From Thermodesulfobium sp. 4217-1 (lineage in GTDB: Bacteria; Thermodesulfobiota; Thermodesulfobiia; Thermodesulfobiales; Thermodesulfobiaceae), in assembly GCF_039822205.1 (NCBI RefSeq), contig NZ_JBAGBW010000001.1, positions 148,345 through 212,344 of the forward strand: a stretch of DNA of 64,000 nt. Reading direction: 5' to 3'. The notes under the pieces were generated by a model that was not told the origin of the DNA, did not search any database, and saw only the letters and a list, made by a program, of their open reading frames with translations. Positions 36,711-47,058 of this stretch are shown one piece after another. Numbering within the stretch: position 1 is the first letter of the stretch; each line of letters opens with the position of its first letter. A program made the position numbers and the translations under genes.

Positions 36711-37557
36711 CCCTTTCCCAATAAACCCTTGCGTTTTCCAGAAAGAAATCAACTTTATTTATCCTGGTAAGGGCGCTCAGGTGGCTCTTTATAACGGTTA
36801 CTGCAATCCAATATTGAGCAAGAGAGTTGCTTATTTCAAGTGATGACAAGACGTCTGATATTATCTCTTCAGTTGAGCAGGGAGATTCCAAAAGCCTTAG
36901 GATAAGATTGTCAATTTCGTTAATTTTATCTATATGATACTCTATTTCTTCCATTGCCTCTTTTTTAGACAAGATCTTGCCATGACCTGGAACAAGGTAA
37001 TCAAATTCAATGCTGCCAATTCTCTTCAGGGACTGTTTTACCAGTAAAGGGTCGATTGAATATGGCAGTGGAAATGTTTTCCACAGCTCCTTTGTATATA
37101 GTGCATCGCCTGTGAAAAAAATTTTATCAGATGTAAGATAGCCCACCTGAGATATAGAATGACCTGGCAGGGGGACTACTGTAATGCCTGGATAGAAAAA
37201 GTTTTCGCTATATATATCGACTTTGCATGGAACGCCTTTCATAAGAGAGCTGACCATTGCATCGGGAGGTATGGCCCAGCTAAACGTTGCTCTTACGTTT
37301 ATTTCCGGATTTTCTACGAAGATGCACTCCTCCTTGGGCGCAACTATTTTTGTTCCTTTCCCCTTAAATAAAAAGGCAATTCTAAAGTGATCTGCATGTC
37401 CGTGAGTTAGAAGCAAGTATTCCGGGTTTATCTTTTTGTGGTTGTGCATCTCCCATGGGGTATCTATCATACAGTTGTCATAAAATCCACAGTTTACCTG
37501 ACCCGGGATGTATGAAGTTTTTCCTGTAATCGCTTCTATAAGAAATTTCTCGTCCAT
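36703..37557 (-). CDS. Metallo-beta-lactamase-fold hydrolase
   Basis: A 284-residue MBL-fold protein with the metal-binding motif HGHADH at 52-57, a later histidine in PLPGHSISQVGY and an aspartate in FFTGDALYTKELW, and a final histidine in LVPGHGKI. The C-terminal about 80 residues look helical and may form a winged-helix tail as in LACTB2-type proteins. The substrate is unknown. It stands alone, convergent with ade. Confidence 0.82.
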   Translation of the reverse strand: MDEKFLIEAITGKTSYIPGQVNCGFYDNCMIDTPWEMHNHKKINPEYLLLTHGHADHFRIAFLFKGKGTKIVAPKEECIFVENPEINVRATFSWAIPPDAMVSSLMKGVPCKVDIYSENFFYPGITVVPLPGHSISQVGYLTSDKIFFTGDALYTKELWKTFPLPYSIDPLLVKQSLKRIGSIEFDYLVPGHGKILSKKEAMEEIEYHIDKINEIDNLILRLLESPCSTEEIISDVLSSLEISNSLAQYWIAVTVIKSHLSALTRINKVDFFLENARVYWERVK

Positions 37558-37653
37558 TTTTTTATTATATCAAATGAATCTTTAATTTATTAGCATTTGA
37601 AATATTGTATGATAAGATCTTAAAAATAAATAATGATTTAAGGGGGCACACGC

Positions 37654-38214
37654 TTGAAGTACTTTCAAATATTAATAATTTTGCTTTGTCTGTTTGTTTT
37701 GCAACAGAGTGCCTTTGCTGATTTTGTAACAGTAGAAGATCCTAACTCTTCTTGCCAGATAAAGTTATTAAAACCCTTAGCACAAGGAGAGTCAGTATCC
37801 TGGTCTGGGCCATGTGAAAACGGTTTAGCGAACGGCGAAGGCGTTTTTGTTCTTTATGATAAGAATGGAAACGAACTTTATAAGTATTCTGGGTTTATAA
37901 AAGACGGCGTGCGAGAAGGGCATGCAACAATTGGGACTCCAAACTATAAATATGAAGGAGATGTAAAAGACTGCGTTTTTGACGGCTTTGGCAAGATCGA
38001 ATATTCGAACAAAAATTCAAACGTTGTTTCATACGAAGGCGAGTTTAAAAGAGGCTTTTATAACGGAAAGGGTTCGATAAAATATAAAGATGGCAGTGTT
38101 TATACGGGCGAGTTTAAAAATGGTCTAAGAGATGGCTATGGAACTTTCAGGAACTCTAAGGGCAAAATTATTTATGACGGTCTTTGGAAAGAGAACGTTT
38201 TCTTAGGCAAATAA
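37654..38214 (+). CDS. Secreted MORN-repeat protein
   Basis: A 186-residue protein with a clear signal peptide (FQILIILLCLFVLQQSAFA, cleavage about residue 22-23) and five or so MORN-like repeats, such as YEGEFKRGFYNGKGSIKYKDG and YTGEFKNGLRDGYGTF. The first repeats are degenerate. Two cysteines (about 32 and 51) in the N-terminal part and one in KDCVFDG could form a disulfide in the periplasm. Start is TTG behind AAGGGGG. Function unknown; it is the exported counterpart of the MORN protein at 31065. Confidence 0.8.
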   Translation: MKYFQILIILLCLFVLQQSAFADFVTVEDPNSSCQIKLLKPLAQGESVSWSGPCENGLANGEGVFVLYDKNGNELYKYSGFIKDGVREGHATIGTPNYKYEGDVKDCVFDGFGKIEYSNKNSNVVSYEGEFKRGFYNGKGSIKYKDGSVYTGEFKNGLRDGYGTFRNSKGKIIYDGLWKENVFLGK

Positions 38215-38263
38215 AAGTTTGCAATATTGGCTTTGCGTAGAAATATTTTTGGTTGCTTAAAAG

Positions 38264-39100
38264 TTATGAGTGCTCAATTTCAAAGTTTATCTTTTCCATA
38301 ACGTCTTTGTAAAAATCATTGGGTGTAACGTCAAATACCTCAGTAAAGGCTCGGCTCCAGGATACGTTTTCGTGCATAAGTCTATATACTTCTTGAATTT
38401 TCGAAAAATTATCCCCTGTTAAGTGAAGAACCATAAGAGTGGCAAGAGAGTATACGGGAACTTTTTTTGACATACAATCTCTCCAGGTAGCTTCATTTAA
38501 AGTTTCTGGGTTTGGCAAAGAGTTATGGGTTAACTTTACGTACATGTTCAGTCTTGCAAGCGGATCTTGAAACGCTATCTCTTTTGAGGTAATACCAGCT
38601 TTTACCTGGGCAATATACCTGAATGCCTCTGGGGTTCCCTCTTCAAACCATATTGGCACATTTGTTTGCTTTCCATACTGTCTTTGAATCTGGTGAAAGA
38701 TCTCGTGCGGAAGGACCCTAAATGCCTCTGCTTTATACTTATCAAGCCTATCAGAGCCCCTGATTATAACGATAGGCTCTTTTGTAGAGCTTTCCCCTCC
38801 TGATATGCTTGCTTCCTTTTCTGCTAAGGCCTCTGAATAATGAAAGTACTCAATTAAAGCATTTTTATAGTCCTCTTTGTCACTTGTTATGACCACATTT
38901 ATTCTTTCGTTCAATACGAAGCCATAATCTTTGATCATCTCGCTGGTGGTATTAAGTGCTAAATTTATATTATCAATTTCGTTCTGAGTAACTCCAGATC
39001 TAATTATCAAATGAAAAATATCAGCTCTAGCTATACCATTAAGAGGAGCAAATAATAGACAAATAAAGAAGAGTATTGCAGAAAAAAGATGCTTTGTCAT
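38264..39100 (-). CDS. Secreted gluzincin-type metallopeptidase
   Basis: A 278-residue exported protein (signal peptide about 1-26, LFSAILFFICLLFAPLNGIARA) of the peptidase MA type. The zinc motif HEIFH is at 132-136, with the third ligand probably in WFEEGTPEAF (E153 or E154). The spacing and EG context match MA-family bacterial enzymes. The substrate is unknown. It stands alone on the minus strand between two plus-strand genes. Confidence 0.78.
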   Translation of the reverse strand: MTKHLFSAILFFICLLFAPLNGIARADIFHLIIRSGVTQNEIDNINLALNTTSEMIKDYGFVLNERINVVITSDKEDYKNALIEYFHYSEALAEKEASISGGESSTKEPIVIIRGSDRLDKYKAEAFRVLPHEIFHQIQRQYGKQTNVPIWFEEGTPEAFRYIAQVKAGITSKEIAFQDPLARLNMYVKLTHNSLPNPETLNEATWRDCMSKKVPVYSLATLMVLHLTGDNFSKIQEVYRLMHENVSWSRAFTEVFDVTPNDFYKDVMEKINFEIEHS

Positions 39101-39250
39101 ATCCTCTCCTTAAATCAAGAATTTGGTATATGCATATTATATATCTAAAATTTAATAACTTAAGAAATCAAATTTTTAAATGTGATTTTAAATTTCTATA
39201 CCTTTTTGCTATATAATACGTAATATTAATTTTCAAGGGAGGTTTTGGTG

Positions 39251-40546
39251 GTGGACAGAACTCAATTAGATGAGATGTTAAAAAGAACATTGAGCAAAAG
39301 GTATTTTAATGTGATTTTGCCATTATTTATTGCTTCTGTATTGGCATTTCTCGATCGCCTCAATCTGAGCTATGCTGCACTGACTATGAACAAGGCGTTA
39401 GGCTTTTCACCTGAGGTTTTCGGTTTTGGTGCAGGCATTTTATTTTGGGGATATGTGCTTTTTGAAGTCCCGGGCGCTATATGTGCTGCAAAATGGAGTG
39501 CGTCAAAATGGATTGTGAGAATTCTAGTTACGTGGAGCATCGCTACCTCTCTTATGATTTTTGTTAAAACCCCAATAGAGTTTTACGTTGTTCGATTTTT
39601 AATAGGAGCTGCTGAGGCAAGCTTTTATCCAGTGTGCTATGCTATTTTTTTCCCAAGATGGTTCGCACCAAATGAAAGGGCCAGAGCAATTTCTATCATG
39701 CTTACCTCTCTACTGGTTGCAAGTATTATAGGATCGCCATTAGCTGGCATTATAATTGGGACATCAATGTTTAATATGGTTGGCTGGCAGCTTTTGTTCC
39801 TTGTAGAAGGTTGTCTGTCCCTTCTTCTTGGCATAGTTTTGTGGTTTTGGCTCAAAGATTGGCCTAAAGATGTGAATTGGCTAACAGCTGAAGAAAAACT
39901 TCTATTTTCTGACCTTTATCAGCATGAGATAACCGCTAAAAACAAAGTAAGGAAATACACATTGTTGGAAGGGCTCAAAGATCCTGAGGTTCTAAAACTT
40001 GGTTTTATTTATTTTATGTGGATTGTGGGCTTTTGGGGTTTTGGTTTTTGGCTGCCCACTGTTTTGAAATCGGTTTCAGGCCTGTCTAATGCAAATGTTA
40101 GCTTTTTGGTTACAATACCAATGGTGCTTTCTCTAATAGGATTTTTAATTGTTGGCAATTCGTCTTCTAAAAGCGGTGAAAAGAGATATCACGTAGCAGT
40201 TCCATTGTTTATAGGAGCTATAGGCTTAGCTGGCACAGTGTTAACAACCGATCCACTTTTGAACTTTGTTTTTATTAACCTTGCTGCAATAGGTGTATAC
40301 AGTGGAATGGGCGTGTGGTGGTCTATTCCAACTACATTTTTATCTGAGGGCGCAGCTGCTGGGGCAATTGGTTTGATAAACTCTATTGGCAACATAGGTG
40401 GGTGGGTTGGACCCTTTTTAATAGGCATTGTGAAGAGTTATACGGGCTCATATAACTTGGCTTATTTGTGCTTGGCACTATCTTTGATTATCTCCGGACT
40501 ATTGATATATACCTTGCCGAAAAAACGCCCAACTGACAACTTCTAA
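39251..40546 (+). CDS. MFS transporter, anion:cation symporter (ACS) type
   Basis: A roughly 431-residue 12-segment transporter. The N-terminal stretch FLDRLNLSYAALTMNKALGFSPEVFGFGAGIFWGY-like region, FFPRWFAPNERARAI and the second-half motif GVWWSIPTTFLSEGAAAGAIGLINSIGN are typical of the ACS family, which moves organic anions such as tartrate, galactarate or phthalate-like acids. The substrate is unknown. Start choice: GTG at 39251 is 8 bp from GGGAGG (39237-39242); GTG 39248 or TTG 39245 are possible. Confidence 0.85.
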   Translation: MDRTQLDEMLKRTLSKRYFNVILPLFIASVLAFLDRLNLSYAALTMNKALGFSPEVFGFGAGILFWGYVLFEVPGAICAAKWSASKWIVRILVTWSIATSLMIFVKTPIEFYVVRFLIGAAEASFYPVCYAIFFPRWFAPNERARAISIMLTSLLVASIIGSPLAGIIIGTSMFNMVGWQLLFLVEGCLSLLLGIVLWFWLKDWPKDVNWLTAEEKLLFSDLYQHEITAKNKVRKYTLLEGLKDPEVLKLGFIYFMWIVGFWGFGFWLPTVLKSVSGLSNANVSFLVTIPMVLSLIGFLIVGNSSSKSGEKRYHVAVPLFIGAIGLAGTVLTTDPLLNFVFINLAAIGVYSGMGVWWSIPTTFLSEGAAAGAIGLINSIGNIGGWVGPFLIGIVKSYTGSYNLAYLCLALSLIISGLLIYTLPKKRPTDNF

Positions 40547-40608
40547 TTGCTGAAAAATTTAATAAGATAACCTTATCAAAGCACTAATATCGGGAAGTTT
40601 TTAACCCC

Positions 40609-40635
40609 TTGACATTAGTGATTAAACGATATAAT
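40609..40635 (+). promoter_or_regulatory. groESL promoter (-35/-10)
   Basis: TTGACA at 40609-40614 and TATAAT at 40630-40635 form a consensus housekeeping promoter with a 15-bp spacer, slightly shorter than the optimum. It lies just upstream of the CIRCE-like repeat, so a bound repressor would block transcription start or early escape. Confidence 0.82.
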
Positions 40636-40645
40636 ATTTTATTTG

Positions 40646-40672
40646 TTAGCACTCATCAAAGTTTAGTGCTAA
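40646..40672. promoter_or_regulatory. CIRCE operator (HrcA site)
   Basis: TTAGCACTC, a 9-bp spacer and TAGTGCTAA form the CIRCE inverted repeat. Only the first base of the right half departs from the consensus GAGTGCTAA. HrcA binding here would make groES-groEL heat-inducible. No hrcA gene is in this window. Confidence 0.9.
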
Positions 40673-40702
40673 CAAATAATTAAAAATTTTGGAGGTGATT
40701 CT

Positions 40703-40990
40703 ATGAATCTTAAACCATTGGGCGATCGCATAATTGTTGAGCCTGTGGAAGCTGAGGAGAGGACTTTATCTGGTATAGTTTTGCCAGACACTGCAAAGGA
40801 AAAACCACAAGAGGGCGTTGTGGTTGCCGTTGGGACGGGCAGAATTCTTGATAATGGAACAAGGGTAGCCTTGGAAGTAAAAGTAGGAGACAGAGTTGTT
40901 TTTGCCAAGTATGGCGGTACAGAGATTAAGGTCGATGCAAAGGATTATTTGATCCTTGCAGAACGCGATATATACGCTATTAAAGGATAA
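40703..40990 (+). CDS. groES: Co-chaperonin GroES
   Basis: A 95-residue lid protein for GroEL. It begins [20 protein letters not shown], contains the mobile loop [16 protein letters not shown] and ends [12 protein letters not shown]. All are family-standard. It has a GGAGGTG site and is 15 bp upstream of groEL, behind the CIRCE operator. Confidence 0.98.
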   Translation: MNLKPLGDRIIVEPVEAEERTLSGIVLPDTAKEKPQEGVVVAVGTGRILDNGTRVALEVKVGDRVVFAKYGGTEIKVDAKDYLILAERDIYAIKG

Positions 40991-42643
<1,653 letters not shown>

Positions 42644-42674
42644 AAGTTGTTTGGATAGTATCTTTAATAGTGTG

Positions 42675-42699
42675 CCCCTCCAGTGATGGAGGGGTTTTT
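42675..42699 (+). terminator. Rho-independent terminator after groEL
   Basis: An 8-bp perfect stem CCCCTCCA/TGGAGGGG with a GTGA loop (42675-42694) followed by TTTTT. It should end the groES-groEL transcript. The following gap to 42850 is AT-rich and presumably carries the chemoreceptor promoter. Confidence 0.93.
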
Positions 42700-42850
42700 A
42701 TTTTATTTGTAAAATTTAATAACTTGTAATTGAATTATAATGATAATAAAAAAAATTTTTTACTTTTGATATATAATATTATTATAAAAGTAATTTACAC
42801 CTAGAAATAATTATTATTACATTATATTTTGCTTTCAAGGGGGCAAGTAG

Positions 42851-45037
42851 ATGAAAAAGTTCTTTAAATTTTTTTTAGATCTATCTTTAAGAAAGAAATT
42901 AGGGTTTTCTGTTTTTGTAAGTTTTCTTGTTTTTGGCCTATTTCTGTCGGGTGGGGGCCTATTGCAACTGAGTAATGCTTTTAATATCTCTGCAAACTAC
43001 GACGTAAAGACACTTTACGATGGAGCAAATCTATTACTTGAGAGCGACATATCAACCGCAAAACAAATGGCTATAGTGGTTTCAAAGGAACCAGACGTAG
43101 TCTCTGCAATAAAGTCAAACAATATGGCACAACTTCAAACTATTCTAACTAGTTATGTGAAGGATCACCCAGGATTTTTTATTACCGTTGTAAATCCTCA
43201 GGAACAGGTATTAATGAGGGGGCACGATCCTGCAAAAAGGCTCGATACCATAAAAGAAGCGGTTGAGGTGAACAAGGCCCTTAAGGGCGAGGTGGTCTCG
43301 GGCATTTCGAAAGGCAATGTAACTGGGTTGTCTATTAGAGCAGGCGCACCCATAAAGGACGATACTGGCAAGATCATCGGTGCGGTTTCTACTGGCATGA
43401 TGATATCTGGTTCTAATGCTATTGTGGATCAGATTAAAGAAAAGATGGGCGCAGAAGCGACATTTTTTGACAGCGATACGCGGGTTAGCACCACTCTCAC
43501 AAAACAAGACGGCTCACGTGCCATCGGAACCAAGAAGGACAACTCCAAGATTTTGGATTCAGTCCTAAAGGAAGGAAAGCCTCTACAAATTAAAAACTCT
43601 CTATTTGGCAAGCCTTATTACTCATACTATGCTCCGTTGAAGGATATAGATGGCAAGGTTATAGGGATGCTCTTTGTTGCAAAGAGCGCAGGGTTCTATG
43701 ATTCTGGGCTTTTTAATTTTACTTTAATTCAATTCGGTCTTAATTTGCTTGCAATTATTATAGGCATAGCGCTTCTTATGTTCGCATTGGAGATATTCTT
43801 GATGAAGCCAATATACAAAACTGTCGACGGAATAGAGAGAATAGCAAGAGGAGATATCAGCACCAAGATGCAGCGAGTATACGAAGACGAGATGGGCACT
43901 ATCGCAAAATCTATTGAAAGAATGAGGCAAAGTCTGGTAAGCATAATTTCTAATATTAACTCTTCTTCAGACGAAATTTTAAATATTTCAGACCAACTCT
44001 TAAAGGTATCAGATTCAGTATCGTGTGCGGCACAGGAGGCGTCGAAAACTTCTGAGGGCACTGCAAAGGGCGTGGAAGCTCTTTCCAATATTGCACAAAA
44101 ATTGACAAATAGCGCTCAGGTGCTTATAGGAGGCATTACTGCAATTGCAAAGGGAGCAGAGGAACAGGCGACAAACGCGTCTTCGATTGCCGAAAGCGTA
44201 GCCAATATTGCAAAGAATACCGACACTCTTCAAAAGGCTACATTAGGGGTTAATACTCTTGCGGCAAACGTAGATAAAAAAGCAAAAAATGGTCATGAAG
44301 TACTTGGCAAGAGAGAAGAGCTTGCAGAGAGAATTGCACACGCAGTTGATGATTTGTCCAAAAATATTGGCATTCTCGATCAAAGATCTGATGACATAGG
44401 AAAGATTGTCGATTTTATTTCAAATATAGCCGATCAGACAAATCTATTAGCCTTAAATGCAGCCATTGAAGCAGCAAGGGCGGGAGATGCGGGAAGAGGC
44501 TTTGCAGTTGTAGCTGATGAAGTCAGAAAGCTCGCTGAAGAATCACAAAAAGCAGCAAACGAAATAGCTCTCTTGATCAACGAAACAAGGAGAGAGACCA
44601 AGGCTGCATCGGCGTCAATGGCCGAGGCACTATCTGAAGTAGATGGCGGAAGGGCTCTGTCATCTGAAGTTAAGGGATCTTTTGATATGATTACTGTTAA
44701 TATCGCAGGCTTGTTAAAGCAGATAACAAGGGCAAGGGATAGCGTAAATGAAGTTACGAGCGGTATAAAAAATATTGAGGCAAATGTTAGCAACCTTGCT
44801 GCTCTATCAGAAGAATATTCAGCTAGCGCAAACGAGATGAACGATGCTGCACTAGAAGTTCAGAAAGAAGTTGAAAATGTAGCCGCAATATCAGAAGAGA
44901 GCGCTGCCTCTACAGAAGAGATTTGTGCAACCACACAAGAGCAGACAGGAATGATGGATCAACTCAAGGGTATTTCTCAATCTCTAAAGGAGAAGATAGA
45001 AGGCCTTGATAAAGAAGTTGATAAGTTTAAAGTTTAA
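42851..45037 (+). CDS. Methyl-accepting chemotaxis protein with Cache sensor
   Basis: A 728-residue receptor. It has a membrane segment at about 19-42, a periplasmic single-Cache-like ligand domain (about 45-290, with [18 protein letters not shown] and [29 protein letters not shown]), a second segment at about 297-320, HAMP, and a signalling domain with the conserved hairpin tip ([44 protein letters not shown]). The tail lacks a CheR-tethering NWETF-like peptide. It is the only receptor in the window and the likely client of the CheW/CheA/CheR/CheB/CheD set. The ligand is unknown. Confidence 0.94.
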   Translation: MKKFFKFFLDLSLRKKLGFSVFVSFLVFGLFLSGGGLLQLSNAFNISANYDVKTLYDGANLLLESDISTAKQMAIVVSKEPDVVSAIKSNNMAQLQTILTSYVKDHPGFFITVVNPQEQVLMRGHDPAKRLDTIKEAVEVNKALKGEVVSGISKGNVTGLSIRAGAPIKDDTGKIIGAVSTGMMISGSNAIVDQIKEKMGAEATFFDSDTRVSTTLTKQDGSRAIGTKKDNSKILDSVLKEGKPLQIKNSLFGKPYYSYYAPLKDIDGKVIGMLFVAKSAGFYDSGLFNFTLIQFGLNLLAIIIGIALLMFALEIFLMKPIYKTVDGIERIARGDISTKMQRVYEDEMGTIAKSIERMRQSLVSIISNINSSSDEILNISDQLLKVSDSVSCAAQEASKTSEGTAKGVEALSNIAQKLTNSAQVLIGGITAIAKGAEEQATNASSIAESVANIAKNTDTLQKATLGVNTLAANVDKKAKNGHEVLGKREELAERIAHAVDDLSKNIGILDQRSDDIGKIVDFISNIADQTNLLALNAAIEAARAGDAGRGFAVVADEVRKLAEESQKAANEIALLINETRRETKAASASMAEALSEVDGGRALSSEVKGSFDMITVNIAGLLKQITRARDSVNEVTSGIKNIEANVSNLAALSEEYSASANEMNDAALEVQKEVENVAAISEESAASTEEICATTQEQTGMMDQLKGISQSLKEKIEGLDKEVDKFKV

Positions 45038-45059
45038 ATAGCATTGCGTTAAAGTTAAA

Positions 45060-45100
45060 AAACTTAGAAAGGACTTCTTTAAGAAGTCCTTTCTAAGTTT
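45060..45100. terminator. Bidirectional terminator between chemoreceptor and ogt
   Basis: A 20-bp perfect inverted repeat (arms 45060-45079 and 45081-45100) flanked by A-rich sequence on the left and T-rich on the right, so it can act on both strands. It overlaps the stop codon of the minus-strand alkyltransferase gene. The arm sequence begins AAACTTAGAAAGGAC. Confidence 0.9.
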
Positions 45101-45564
45101 AGAAGATATGATTTGATTTGGCTAAATTCATTATCCTGACCGAAAAAACCACCCTGGCCTTTTGTGGAAATAATTCTATGACATGGAACAATTATTGGCA
45201 GGACATTTTTACTGCAAGCGTTGCCGACTGCTCTTGTTGCAAGAGGTTTGTCAATTTCTTTTGCTATATCAGAATACCTTTTAACTTCTGAATACCCAAT
45301 GCCCAATATTTTTTCCCAGACGATTTTTTGAAATTCCGTACCTAAAAGCTCATAATGAATGTCGAATTTTTTTCTTTTGCCATCTATGTACTCAGTTAAC
45401 TGCATTACTTCATCTTTTAAGATAAGATCGTTTCTCTTTGGATTATTTTTTTCATAAAAAGACAAAAAACTATCATCATTTAGAAAAATTCTTTTAACAA
45501 ATTCGTTTTCCTTCACTATATAAATATTTGAATATCTGTAAGACAAAGAAGAAAAATAACTCAT
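45079..45564 (-). CDS. ogt: Methylated-DNA--protein-cysteine methyltransferase
   Basis: Suicide repair protein that removes alkyl groups from O6-alkylguanine. The 161-residue sequence has the active-site motif IVPCHRII with C128, the DNA-binding helix region GYSEVKRYSDIAKEIDKPLATRAVGNACSKN and the arginine finger in that stretch. The N-terminal domain is short and divergent. It overlaps the upstream secreted-protein gene by 4 bp (ATGA), so the two are likely co-transcribed. Confidence 0.92.
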   Translation of the reverse strand: MSYFSSLSYRYSNIYIVKENEFVKRIFLNDDSFLSFYEKNNPKRNDLILKDEVMQLTEYIDGKRKKFDIHYELLGTEFQKIVWEKILGIGYSEVKRYSDIAKEIDKPLATRAVGNACSKNVLPIIVPCHRIISTKGQGGFFGQDNEFSQIKSYLLNLERTS

Positions 45565-46217
45565 TTAAGTAACTTTAATAAATATATTTCAAAGCCAGTT
45601 TTTCCATTTGATTTTATTCTTGCTATAAATGGAACAGCGCTGTCAGTTTTATACATAAAGCTTGTTCCCGAGATAAAAGCTGCACCAGTGTTGTCCTCTA
45701 TTACTGTGTCTGATTTTGTCACCAGTGTTCCCCAAATATCATTCGTGTTAACTGGTCTTGACCAGCCGAGAAATCTAGCGTTCAATCTTACAAAGCTATT
45801 TATAAACTTATCCGGGCTATCGTTTATATCCTTTATCGTGACCAGGGGTATATCGTCTGCTGGTGAGATATAAATATCATACGTAAGAGGTTTTGAGCTT
45901 TCTTTGTCTGACTTGACAACTATTTTTGTGTTTGAGACCTTATCTGCAACTGCTTTGAAGTAATAGATTTTGTTACCTGACAAGCTCTCGTCTCTCGTTA
46001 GTTCTAGGAGATTTTTGTCATAATCTATAGAAAAATTACTATTATCTCGATCGTTGATGCTAATTTCAAAATATTCGCCCGGCAAAACAAGGTTTGTCTC
46101 TCCTTGTTTGAGGAGCAACTCGTTTTGAGATATGTTGCTAAGGTTAAAGTCGGCGTATGAAGTTTTTACAAGCATTAGCAAGGCTAAAATTAAAAAGATA
46201 AAGGTGCACTTTTTCAT
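45561..46217 (-). CDS. Secreted protein of unknown function
   Basis: A 218-residue exported protein (signal peptide about 1-22, FIFLILALLMLVKTSYA). The middle part (about 28-110) has an all-beta look resembling chagasin-type or Ig-like domains (GETNLVLPGEYFEISI, YYFKAVADKVSNTKIVVKS). The C-terminal part (about 135-218) reads like an OB-fold (NSFVRLNARFLGW, IEDNTGAAFISG). Both domain ideas are weak inferences. It overlaps ogt by 4 bp. Confidence 0.6.
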   Translation of the reverse strand: MKKCTFIFLILALLMLVKTSYADFNLSNISQNELLLKQGETNLVLPGEYFEISINDRDNSNFSIDYDKNLLELTRDESLSGNKIYYFKAVADKVSNTKIVVKSDKESSKPLTYDIYISPADDIPLVTIKDINDSPDKFINSFVRLNARFLGWSRPVNTNDIWGTLVTKSDTVIEDNTGAAFISGTSFMYKTDSAVPFIARIKSNGKTGFEIYLLKLLK

Positions 46218-46235
46218 AATCTTTCTCCTTAATAT

Positions 46236-46961
46236 TTAGGTAATTTTAAACTCTTTTGGCGCGGTCTCTTCCCAATTTGTATTGCTATAAATTATAACCT
46301 TTAAATCGGTTAATTTCTTTATTTCTTTGTTAAAGCTAAATATTGAGTCATGACCTGGAACAAAATTAATTGCCATCTGTTTTGCTCTTTTCAGCGACTC
46401 TCTATAATCGTGAATGTCTCCGAAAACAAGTAGCGTGTCCAATTCGTTGTAGAATTCTTTAATATTTTTGACAGCGTCTCCGCCTATCAAAGTTTTCGTG
46501 CTCTCTAAAAGAAATCCCATAGATCCAGGGGTGTGTCCAGGCAGATCTATTGCGACTATGTCATCTAAGACTTTCTCGTTATTTCTTAATATTACGGGAT
46601 TTCTATTTAAAAGATAACTTATCATAGATTTAGGCACATAGAGATCTGATGCTTTTTCGAAAAAACCGCTTGTAATGTACTTGTATTCTCTTTCTGACAT
46701 ATAAATTTTAGCGTTTTCAAAAAGTTCAATGTTTATTGCGTGGTCAAAATGAAAGTGAGTAAGAAATATTCCCTTTATTTCTGATAAATTGACCCCTAAA
46801 TTTTTTAGAGAATCTAAGAGCTCTCTTCTATCTCCATAACTGCCAGTATCAAAGAGAAAATAACCATTTGATGTGGACATCAAGACTACATTACACCATC
46901 CAAGCCACCCTCTGTTTGATTTTGCAGGGAAACCCTGTAATACAACCTTCAATCTATCCAT
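46236..46961 (-). CDS. Metallo-beta-lactamase-fold hydrolase
   Basis: A 241-residue MBL-fold protein with HFHFDH at 69-74, a glycine-aspartate site in LIGGDAVKN, a histidine in DLPGHTPGSMGF and a final histidine in NFVPGHDSIF. These match the glyoxalase II/AHL-lactonase-like branch. The substrate cannot be told. I choose the ATG at 46961 with GGGGG just upstream over a TTG at 46973. It precedes the secreted-protein/ogt pair by 18 bp, so the three may be one transcript. Confidence 0.82.
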   Translation of the reverse strand: MDRLKVVLQGFPAKSNRGWLGWCNVVLMSTSNGYFLFDTGSYGDRRELLDSLKNLGVNLSEIKGIFLTHFHFDHAINIELFENAKIYMSEREYKYITSGFFEKASDLYVPKSMISYLLNRNPVILRNNEKVLDDIVAIDLPGHTPGSMGFLLESTKTLIGGDAVKNIKEFYNELDTLLVFGDIHDYRESLKRAKQMAINFVPGHDSIFSFNKEIKKLTDLKVIIYSNTNWEETAPKEFKIT

Positions 46962-47058
46962 TCTTACCCCCAATATTTTTGATCTTAATATATTATAGAG
47001 GAAATCTTGTCATAACAATATATAATTTTAGGAAACTACTCTAAACAAGAGGTGAAAG

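Noticed and set aside
40565-40576. GATAA-CC-TTATC inverted repeat after the ACS transporter gene
   Set aside because: Too short and without a T-run, so not called as a terminator or operator.
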